Assembly (NCBI GenBank): GCA_002427465.1
Contig: DIRC01000045.1
Coordinates: 26,007 to 45,090 of the forward strand
Length of the DNA: 19,084 bases
Direction: 5' to 3'
DNA from: Clostridiales bacterium UBA5446
GTDB lineage: Bacteria; Bacillota; Clostridia; Oscillospirales; Oscillospiraceae
Below, one piece after another: positions 13,880 through 19,084 of this stretch (positions are counted from its first letter, which is position 1; each line of letters opens with the position of its first letter). The position numbers and the translations under genes were made by a program. Below the pieces are notes generated by a model. It searched no databases and was not told where the DNA came from. It saw only the letters and a list, made by a program, of their open reading frames with translations.

Positions 13880-15232
13880 ATGTCAAAATATTTTGGAACA
13901 GACGGTTTTCGCGGCGAGGCCAACAAGGCGCTCACTGTTGACCATGCCATCAGGATCGGACGTTTCATAGGTTGGTACTATGGAAAAGAACACAGGGCAA
14001 AAGTGGTTATCGGCAAAGATACGCGGCGCTCCAGCTACATGTATGAATGTGCGCTTGCGGCGGGGCTTACCGCTTCCGGCGCGGACGTTTACCTGCTTCA
14101 CGTCACGACCACCCCAAGCGTATCCTATATCGCGCGCACGGAGGATTTCGACTGCGGGATTATGATCAGCGCCAGCCATAATCCATACTACGACAACGGG
14201 ATCAAGCTTATCAATTCCCTTGGGGAAAAGATGGAGGAAAGCGTCCTGTTAATGATCGAGGCCTATCTGGACGGCGAACTGGGCGAGCTTCCGTATACCG
14301 CCGGGGCGGACATCGGCCGGACTGAGGATTATTCGGCGGGGCGGAACCGGTACATCGGATATCTGATCAGCTTGTCCCGATACGCCTATAAGGGCATGAA
14401 AATCGGTCTCGACTGCGCGAACGGAAGTACGTGGATGATCGCAAAGAACGTATTCGACGCGCTGGGGGCCGATACCTATGTGATCGGCAACCGGCCCAAC
14501 GGCGTCAACATCAATGTGGATTGCGGATCGACCAATATGAGAGCCCTTCAGGCGCTTGTCATGGAAAACGGGCTGGATGCGGGATTCGCCTTCGACGGGG
14601 ACGCGGACAGGTGCCTGGCGGTGGATGAAAAAGGCCGCTGCGTCAGCGGTGATGAGATTATGTATATGTGTGCAAGGTATATGAAGGAGCAGGGGGAGCT
14701 TGAGACCAATACTGTCGTCACGACGGTGATGTCGAACTTCGGGCTCTATCAGGCTCTGGATAAAGCGGGCATCAGGTATGAAAAAACCGCTGTTGGCGAC
14801 AAATATGTCTGGGAGAACATGCGTGCCAACGGGCATGTGATCGGCGGCGAGCAGTCCGGGCACATCATTTTCTCAAAATTCGCCAATACCGGAGACGGTC
14901 TCATCACGGCCATTAAACTCATGGAGGTGATGATTGAGGCCAAGTCCACGCTGTCTAAGCTTACGGAGCCGGTGACGATCTACCCTCAGGTGCTCAAAAA
15001 CGTCGCCGTTATCGATAAAGACGCGGCATTGACGGACGGCGCCGTCAGGCGTGCGGTTCAGGCCGCGGAGCGTTCCCTGGGAGAACGGGGACGAGTTCTG
15101 CTTCGCAAGAGCGGAACGGAGCCGCTGCTGCGGGTCATGGTTGAGGCCCCGACCCATAAAGAATGCGAGCAAAACGTGGACGCCATCATTGAAGCGATGG
15201 GCGTTTCGGGACATTTGGCGGAGGTGATATGA
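13880..15232 (+). CDS. glmM: Phosphoglucosamine mutase
   Basis: A 450-residue enzyme that converts glucosamine-6-phosphate to glucosamine-1-phosphate for UDP-GlcNAc synthesis. It has MSKYFGTDGFRGEAN at the start, the phosphoserine loop MISASHNPYYDNGIKL (active Ser99), the metal loop FDGDADRCLAVDEKG, VIGGEQSGHIIF and the phosphate-binding LLRKSGTEPLLRVMVEA near the end. All point to GlmM rather than a phosphomannomutase. ATG 13880 follows TTGGAGGAATAAC. Its stop TGA overlaps the next ATG, coupling it to a GlmU-C-like acyltransferase that would perform the following step. Confidence 0.95.
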   Translation: MSKYFGTDGFRGEANKALTVDHAIRIGRFIGWYYGKEHRAKVVIGKDTRRSSYMYECALAAGLTASGADVYLLHVTTTPSVSYIARTEDFDCGIMISASHNPYYDNGIKLINSLGEKMEESVLLMIEAYLDGELGELPYTAGADIGRTEDYSAGRNRYIGYLISLSRYAYKGMKIGLDCANGSTWMIAKNVFDALGADTYVIGNRPNGVNINVDCGSTNMRALQALVMENGLDAGFAFDGDADRCLAVDEKGRCVSGDEIMYMCARYMKEQGELETNTVVTTVMSNFGLYQALDKAGIRYEKTAVGDKYVWENMRANGHVIGGEQSGHIIFSKFANTGDGLITAIKLMEVMIEAKSTLSKLTEPVTIYPQVLKNVAVIDKDAALTDGAVRRAVQAAERSLGERGRVLLRKSGTEPLLRVMVEAPTHKECEQNVDAIIEAMGVSGHLAEVI

Positions 15233-15891
15233 TGCTTGGAACAGAAGCTCTGCTGGATCTGACACGGACGATAGCGGCGGCGCTATTTGCCGGCAAGAAA
15301 TACCCGTGGGAGATTCTGGGCGACATCGGCGAATTTATCCGCGCCCTGGGGCCGACGCTGCCCGCCGGGGAATTTGATCATCCAAAAGAGGATGTATGGA
15401 TTGCCAGGGACGCCAAGGTCTATCCCTCCGCGTGGATAGACGGCCCCTGTATCATCGATCATGAGGCGCAGGTGAGGCATTGCGCCTTTATACGTGGCGA
15501 TGCCATTGCGGGGCGCGGCAGCGTTGTGGGCAATTCCACCGAGCTTAAGAACTCCGTGCTTTTCGACGGCGTCCAGGTACCGCATTATAACTACATAGGA
15601 GATTCGATCCTGGGGTATAAGGCGCACATGGGCGCCGGCTCGATTACCTCCAACATCAAGAGCGACAAGAGCCTGATTGCCGTCATGTATGGCGCGGAGC
15701 GGATCGACACCGGCAGAAAAAAGTTCGGCGCGGTACTGGGAGACGGCGTGGAAGTCGGGTGTAACAGTGTTCTGAACCCGGGAACTGTGATCGGGCGCAA
15801 CACGATCGTCTACCCCGTATCCGGCGTGCGCGGCGTTATACCGGAAAACTGCATCTATAAAAGCGCCGGGGACATTGCGCCCAGAGTATAG
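15229..15891 (+). CDS. Left-handed beta-helix acyltransferase, probable glucosamine-1-phosphate N-acetyltransferase
   Basis: A 220-residue hexapeptide-repeat protein. A short alpha-helical N-terminus (~60 residues) is followed by a beta-helix with imperfect [VI]-G-x4 turns (about residues 60-205). The segment VVGNSTELKNSVLFDGVQVPHYNYIGDS aligns well by eye with the acetyltransferase domain of GlmU, whose catalytic His lies in the same AGHxxYxGD context (here His119). MGAGSITSN and RKKFGAVLGDGVEVGCNS also match. The N-terminal pyrophosphorylase domain of GlmU is missing, so it can only do the acetyl transfer or act on another sugar. ATG 15229 overlaps the glmM stop; ATG 15232 has slightly better SD spacing. 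The neighbouring glmM supports a role in UDP-GlcNAc supply. Confidence 0.8.
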   Translation: MMLGTEALLDLTRTIAAALFAGKKYPWEILGDIGEFIRALGPTLPAGEFDHPKEDVWIARDAKVYPSAWIDGPCIIDHEAQVRHCAFIRGDAIAGRGSVVGNSTELKNSVLFDGVQVPHYNYIGDSILGYKAHMGAGSITSNIKSDKSLIAVMYGAERIDTGRKKFGAVLGDGVEVGCNSVLNPGTVIGRNTIVYPVSGVRGVIPENCIYKSAGDIAPRV

Positions 15892-15906
15892 CTACGTAAA
15901 AATTCA

Positions 15907-15941
15907 GACCCCTTCGGCCTGCGCCGAGGGGGTCTTCTTTT
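15907..15941 (+). terminator. Bidirectional intrinsic terminator closing the dap/glm operon
   Basis: GACCCCTTCGGC at 15907-15918 pairs with GCCGAGGGGGTC at 15923-15934 (one G-T mismatch) around a CTGC loop, followed by TTCTTTT at 15935-15941. On the minus strand it is followed by TGAATTTTTA, so it also serves the convergent split gene. Confidence 0.88.
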
Positions 15942-15946
15942 GGCAA

Positions 15947-16660
15947 TTACACGAGGCTTTTGTAATCTTCAGGCTCGCCGCAGCTGTTGGGCGGGAAAAA
16001 CTCTTCCACAGGGAAGCGGATGCGCGCAAACATCGTGCAGGGGTCATCTTCGGTCGAACCCTGGCATTCCTTTTCGGGGACACAGTAATCGTAAGCGGGA
16101 ATGAGGAGTTGAGTGCTGCGCTGGAGCCTCACGATGGAAAACTGACCGAGCGTAACATAGAGCCGCCTGCGGGTTTCCGTCGTTATGGGCGCCTCTTCGA
16201 AGCACCTGGTAATGCTTTCGGGAATAACCCTGGCCTCGGCTTCGTCGCAGACGCAGCAATCGGAATCGGTGATTTTCATGTGCAGGGCGATGGGATCAAC
16301 CGCCTCCACCTCGGCGATCGGCATGGACTGGCCGGCGGGGCACGCGCAGGAGTCCGAAGAGAAAGTTTTGACTCCTCCGGTTCCGCCGCAGAGCATGACG
16401 CGTTTGTCGAAAATGCACAGGCCGACGACCGTGTGTCCGCCGGGGAAGGTCTCACCCGTTACCTTGTAAAAGTATGTGATATCAATCGTATAGTAGCCCC
16501 TGTTGAAAGTGATGGCCTCGACCTTCACGTCAGCATACAGCAACTCCGCCGAGCGGGGGCGGACGCTGAAGGCGGTATCTATGTAATATTGTGAGCCTGG
16601 GGTTGGGTAAACTCTGAGATCCTCAATGCAGTCTTTGTCTAAGGACTGACATTGATATAG
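15947..16660 (-). pseudogene. 5'-truncated (split) gene of a clostridial cysteine-containing hypothetical family
   Basis: Translation from the first nearby start codon (TTG 16543) gives 198 residues beginning LYADVKVEAITFNRGYYTID. The same frame stays open and protein-like upstream, through RVYPTPGSQYYIDTAFSVRPRSA and back to LDKDCIEDL near 16645. It then runs into the recombinase gene without an ATG or SD. From memory, complete clostridial relatives carry a similar DKDCxEDLRV segment some tens of residues after their start, so the N-terminus is missing here. Other features are FDKRVMLCGGTGGVKTFSSD, a cysteine cluster (CCVCDE), LGQFSIVRLQRSTQLLIPAYDYCVPEKEC and an FPVEEFFPPNSCGE tail. The family has no known function and occurs in spore formers, so a coat role is a guess. 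It may be dead, or restored by excision of the element. Confidence 0.65.
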
Positions 16661-16671
16661 GGAAAAGGATA

Positions 16672-18156
16672 TTATAAAAGATAAACGGAAATGGAAAAAC
16701 CCATGGGCTTACTATTTTTAGGCTTTGAATAATCGATGCGCTCAATAACCGTTTTCAGCAGCCTGTTCTTTTCGCCGGGGACCAGCGCAGGGTACAGGGA
16801 CAGGACGTCTTCAAGCTGTTCGGCGGTTCTGCGCGTAATACGCGCCTTGGCGCGTTCTATGTCCTTCTCCAGCTCGTACCGCCGTTCCAGAAGCACGGAT
16901 TTTTCGTTTTCCACAGCTTCCAGCCGCTGGCGGAAGGTATCACGGTCATAGGTTCCGTCCTCCAGAAACTCGTACAGCCGGGGCAGGCGCGCATCCAGTT
17001 TGGAAAGCTCCCTGACAGTAAAATCCAGAGCGGTCAGGAGCGGGGAGATGTCAGGCGGAGCAGCGCAAAGGGCCTGCAGCCGGAGCGTGGACAGCTTGCT
17101 TTCTATGACCTGTATCAGCCGGCCCTCAATATACTCCATTTTAGCGGAAGCGCAGCATTGATTTTTAATACAGTAGAGATATGGAATATCATCTTTTCCG
17201 GCGCGGATCTGCTGCATTTTTTGGCCGCAGACGGCGCAATAGACGAGGCCTGAGAGCGGGTTGGAAAGACGCTTTGGGTTGGTGGGGGGGATTGCCCGGT
17301 CTTTTCGTATGCGCTGGACGGACTCCCACTGCTCCCGGGAGATAATGGCCTGATGCCTGCCCTCCGCAAGCTTCCATTGGTCCTGGGGCATATAGACCAC
17401 ATGGTGCTTGTCGTTTCCATGTGTACCGGGCTTGAAATGCCGGACGCGATTCCAGGCCACGAGACCGATGTAGGTAGGGTTTTTTAAAATTTCCCGGACG
17501 GTGCTGGCAGACCAATGGGCATTGCGGCGGGGAACGCTGCCGGCGGAGTTGAGTTCCCGCGCGATCAAATAAGACCCTATCCCCGCCTGGTAGCGGTCGT
17601 ACATCATTCGGATGAAAACGGCTTCTTCTTCAACGATTTCCAGTGTGGGAAGCTTATCAACGACGATTTTCCGGTAGCCATATGGAGGGTTGGCGATATA
17701 TCCGCCGGACTCGATGGTCTGCATCAGGCCGCGCCGCATGCGCTTGCGAATCATTTTATATTCGCGCCGCGCCATAAAGGCCTTGAATTCCGTCAGTTCC
17801 TCGTCCATTTCGTCGGAAAGATTATATGTCTTGTCCGGAGTTACAATCAGCGTTTCCGAGTATCGGAAAGCGTCGAGAATTATGCCCTGATCAGCCATGC
17901 CGCCGCGGCCGAGGCGGTCAATGTCCATGCACAGCACGGCGGCGTAGCGTCCGGCGTTGACGCCTTCCAGCAGTTGCAGCATCTGAGGGCGCGCGTACAG
18001 ACTTTCACCGGATACGACCTCCTCGAACACGTCGGTAACAATGATTTCTTTTTTTGCAGCAAGCTCAACCAGTGTTGCTCGATGCTTGGCCAGCACTTCC
18101 TCGGTGCTGGCCTGCTCCTCGGCCCGGCTCTTGCGGAGATACATGGCGTTCGGCAT
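16672..18156 (-). CDS. Large serine recombinase (SpoIVCA/CisA-like)
   Basis: A 494-residue site-specific recombinase. The resolvase-type catalytic domain has Ser10 in AMYLRKSRAEEQ, VVSGESLYARPQMLQLL and MDIDRLGRGGMADQG (about residues 77-91) with its arginines. The recombinase domain follows (ANPPYGYRKI...VREILKNPTYIGLVAWNR, about 155-240). Then comes a zinc ribbon, CAVC at Cys307/310 with CIKNQCC at about 329-335, interrupted by a coiled-coil-prone helix (about 375-445), and a C-terminal SKPMGFSISVYLL strand. ATG 18156 is supported by AAGGAG 9 bases upstream. Its 3' end abuts the split gene, as expected for an integrase beside its attachment site. All key residues are present, so it should be active. 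It could belong to a prophage, an integrative element or a sporulation-type intervening element. Confidence 0.95.
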   Translation of the reverse strand: MPNAMYLRKSRAEEQASTEEVLAKHRATLVELAAKKEIIVTDVFEEVVSGESLYARPQMLQLLEGVNAGRYAAVLCMDIDRLGRGGMADQGIILDAFRYSETLIVTPDKTYNLSDEMDEELTEFKAFMARREYKMIRKRMRRGLMQTIESGGYIANPPYGYRKIVVDKLPTLEIVEEEAVFIRMMYDRYQAGIGSYLIARELNSAGSVPRRNAHWSASTVREILKNPTYIGLVAWNRVRHFKPGTHGNDKHHVVYMPQDQWKLAEGRHQAIISREQWESVQRIRKDRAIPPTNPKRLSNPLSGLVYCAVCGQKMQQIRAGKDDIPYLYCIKNQCCASAKMEYIEGRLIQVIESKLSTLRLQALCAAPPDISPLLTALDFTVRELSKLDARLPRLYEFLEDGTYDRDTFRQRLEAVENEKSVLLERRYELEKDIERAKARITRRTAEQLEDVLSLYPALVPGEKNRLLKTVIERIDYSKPKNSKPMGFSISVYLL

Positions 18157-18195
18157 AGGCGGCTCCTTTCCTTTGGTCTAATACATCATAAGAAT

Positions 18196-18301
18196 TTGCG
18201 CTGTGCAATAGAAGTGGGATCAAACATAAAAATAATTGCGTTGCGCTATTGGCAGCATCCGATACATAGTATATGAGTTAGCCATAAATTGCGTGGTGCA
18301 A
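18196..18301. repeat. Three copies of a 13-bp imperfect palindrome upstream of the recombinase
   Basis: TTGCGCTGTGCAA at 18196-18208, TTGCGTTGCGCTA at 18236-18248 and TTGCGTGGTGCAA at 18289-18301 share the pattern TTGCGYKGYGCWA, with TTGC/GCAA half sites in the first and third. Each is preceded by AAT or AAAT. They lie 40 and 53 bp apart in the AT-rich space between the leftward recombinase gene and the rightward small ORFs, the place expected for operators of a phage-type regulator or for recombination-factor sites. Confidence 0.55.
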
Positions 18302-18343
18302 AACAACGGGGGTGAGAAATATAGTAATCAGTGCGCCAAAAAA

Positions 18344-18372
18344 TTGACAATATAAGGCCTTCCACGTTGAAT
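18344..18372 (+). promoter_or_regulatory. Possible rightward promoter for the small ORFs
   Basis: TTGACA at 18344-18349 is a perfect -35; 17 bases later TTGAAT at 18367-18372 is a weak -10. It points toward the small ORFs at 18371-18873. The poor -10 suggests it may need an activator or be inactive. Confidence 0.35.
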
Positions 18373-18586
18373 GAAGCGGGGAATCTCAGAAGTACTTGGG
18401 ATTACCCTTTGTGAGTTCGGCGTGTTTTTTTTGCTCCCGAATTGCGCCAAGTTGAAAAGCGTCACCCGGCCCGGGCATATCAAAGGTCCGTGCTGCCCGG
18501 TTTGCCGCGAGGTAGAGAAAACACATACAAGCCGAATGAGGCCAGGCCGTCGGCGCATAAGGTTGAGCGGGAGGGGAGCGGCATGA
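18371..18586 (+). CDS. Small CxxC-containing ORF, uncertain
   Basis: An open frame of up to 71 residues ending in ATGA overlap with the next small gene, the junction typical of coupled genes. The C-terminal half, GPCCPVCREVEKTHTSRM followed by an arginine-rich tail, has one CPVC zinc-knuckle-like pair. No convincing SD supports the ATG at 18371, which would overlap the predicted -10; a TTG near 18450 is another candidate. It may be a decayed zinc-binding phage-type protein or chance. Confidence 0.3.
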   Translation: MKRGISEVLGITLCEFGVFFLLPNCAKLKSVTRPGHIKGPCCPVCREVEKTHTSRMRPGRRRIRLSGRGAA

Positions 18587-18774
18587 AAGAGCAAATTACA
18601 TATCCGGTCATCACCCGCGAAGATACGGAGGACGGGTGGATCATGACCTTTGACCATGGCCCAAAATTGGGCAAGGGGACGGCGCTCGTGCATCGTGGGA
18701 CTCGGGACGACGACGCGCGGGCCGAGCTGAAGCGGTTCTTGGCTTCTTTGGGGTATGCGCTGGCGGAGGGGTAA
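18583..18774 (+). CDS. Small hypothetical protein of the element
   Basis: A 63-residue protein I do not recognise (MKEQITYPVITREDTEDG...). It predicts a short beta-strand start (YPVITREDTEDGWIMTF) and a C-terminal helix (DDDARAELKRFLASLGYALAEG). GAGGGGAG lies 4-6 bases before the ATG, a strong SD. It is followed 3 bases later by another tiny ORF with its own SD. Small proteins of this size beside a recombinase are common in prophages and could be excisionases or control proteins, but no such motif is seen. Confidence 0.6.
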   Translation: MKEQITYPVITREDTEDGWIMTFDHGPKLGKGTALVHRGTRDDDARAELKRFLASLGYALAEG

Positions 18775-18777
18775 TGC

Positions 18778-18873
18778 ATGACAGACATTATATGCTGTTG
18801 CCATTGCGGGGCGGAGATCATTTTCATCAGCACGCCGGCCGGGGCAGTGCGCCGCCAAACCGTGCCCCTATAG
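18778..18873 (+). CDS. 31-residue cysteine-knuckle miniprotein
   Basis: MTDIICCCHCGAEIIFIS... is a 31-residue frame with a CCCHC cluster in its first ten residues, reminiscent of half of a phage Com-like zinc knuckle. GGAGGGG lies 8 bases before the ATG and overlaps the end of the preceding gene, which supports translation. A second CxxC pair is missing, so metal binding would need dimerisation, or the gene is truncated. Confidence 0.4.
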   Translation: MTDIICCCHCGAEIIFISTPAGAVRRQTVPL

Positions 18874-18993
18874 CCGGTCTTTCGAATCCGGACGCTTTAA
18901 ACAGACTTTTTCTGTCCATAAATAGGAGCGAAATTTGAAACCTGAGCTCAAAAAACGGGGGGGAAAAACCGCCGGAAGCGCCGATAAATAAAG

Positions 18994-19030
18994 AAAATCC
19001 CGCAGCCCTTAGGGCTGCGGGATTTTTTTT
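18994..19030. terminator. Strong bidirectional intrinsic terminator
   Basis: ATCCCGCAGCCC and GGGCTGCGGGAT form a perfect stem around TTA, extended by A-T pairs, with a run of T on the plus strand (19023-19030) and TTTTCTTTATTT on the minus strand. It ends the leftward tRNA-Gly transcript and any rightward transcript from the small ORFs. The 120 bases between 18874 and this stem hold nothing I can support. Confidence 0.9.
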
Positions 19031-19033
19031 GCT

Positions 19034-19084
19034 TGGAGCGGGTGAAGGGAATCGAACCCTCGTATTCAGCTTGGGAAGCTGATG
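19034..19084 (-). tRNA. tRNA-Gly (anticodon CCC), 5' part outside window
   Basis: Read on the minus strand: anticodon stem TCAGC/GCTGA around the loop TTCCCAA (anticodon CCC), variable loop, T arm with GGTTCGATTCC, 3' acceptor strand CACCCGC, discriminator T and an encoded CCA at 19034-19036. The implied acceptor 5' strand GCGGGTG is typical of bacterial tRNA-Gly. The D arm and the 5' end lie beyond the window. Confidence 0.92.

Larger units (their letters stand above)
16655..18873. mobile_element. Left end of a recombinase-encoding integrated element (right end not located)
   Basis: The element is inferred from three facts: the split gene loses its N-terminus exactly where the recombinase gene begins; the recombinase is intact and of the integrating type; and the next 700 bases hold only an AT-rich control region and tiny phage-like ORFs. 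The left boundary must lie within about 16640-16672. The right boundary is unknown: I could not find the missing N-terminal coding segment on the minus strand before the tRNA-Gly, so 18873 only marks the last ORF that looks element-borne. Confidence 0.5.

Noticed and set aside
15875..16594. 239-residue plus-strand frame
   Set aside because: It runs through the bidirectional terminator at 15907-15941 and is antisense to the split gene, whose translation has clear protein character.
17515..18276. 253-residue plus-strand frame
   Set aside because: It is antisense to the recombinase catalytic domain and has no family features.
18933..18989. 18-codon TTG-started frame (MKPELKKRG...) after an AGGAG
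   Set aside because: Too short, with a weak start and low-complexity composition; probably chance just before the terminator.
18874..18993. Right end of the element next to tRNA-Gly
   Set aside because: I looked for the missing N-terminal coding segment of the split gene and for a copy of the left junction here and found neither. The tRNA also reads the wrong way for a simple 3'-end attachment seen at the left junction.

Overview
The window reads as chromosome from a Gram-positive, probably spore-forming member of the Clostridia; my best guess is an Oscillospirales-type lineage with fairly high GC. The evidence is a T-box leader in front of alaS, the LL-diaminopimelate aminotransferase route to meso-DAP, nrdR, a paired DUF421/DUF4363 operon, a tiny cysteine/glycine-rich protein of the type annotated in Clostridia as 'chorion class high-cysteine protein', strong GGAGG ribosome binding sites and many extended -10 (TGnTATAAT) promoters. 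The species cannot be fixed from sequence reading alone.

Layout. 1-527: 3' part of a 5-formyltetrahydrofolate cyclo-ligase gene. 604-762 (minus): the high-cysteine miniprotein, ending at a terminator shared with its convergent neighbour. 929-2245: mltG (endolytic murein transglycosylase). 2253-2562: promoter plus alanine T-box leader with terminator. 2563-9479: a long plus-strand block of tightly packed or overlapping genes: alaS, a HIT-family hydrolase, comEC, holA (DNA polymerase III delta) and a Toprim protein related to RNase M5. 9454-9696 (minus): a small membrane protein. 9697-10058: a noncoding region rich in inverted and tandem repeats and in four TGGTATAAT boxes, leading into nrdR (10059-10517). 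10514-11571 (minus): DUF421 and DUF4363 operon. 11700-15891: dapF, dapL, glmM and an orphan GlmU-C-like hexapeptide acyltransferase, that is, a cell-wall precursor cluster (meso-DAP and UDP-GlcNAc supply), closed by a bidirectional terminator.

15947-18873 is the accessory part. A minus-strand gene of a clostridial hypothetical family keeps an open reading frame well upstream of its only nearby start codon (TTG) and then runs directly into the 3' end of a large serine recombinase. This looks like a gene split by a recombinase-encoding element whose left boundary lies near 16640-16672. Upstream of the recombinase are three copies of a 13-bp imperfect palindrome and a rightward string of very small ORFs. 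The N-terminal half of the split gene was not found in the window, so the other end of the element is probably further right. The window closes with a bidirectional terminator and the 3' part of a tRNA-Gly(CCC) gene on the minus strand.

How the parts work together: the left two thirds is housekeeping (folate C1 metabolism, peptidoglycan chain termination, translation, DNA uptake and replication, RNA processing, dNTP control). The dapF-dapL-glmM-acyltransferase operon feeds peptidoglycan synthesis. The parts most worth a second look are the split gene with its adjacent recombinase (a possible skin-like intervening element) and the repeat and promoter array upstream of nrdR.
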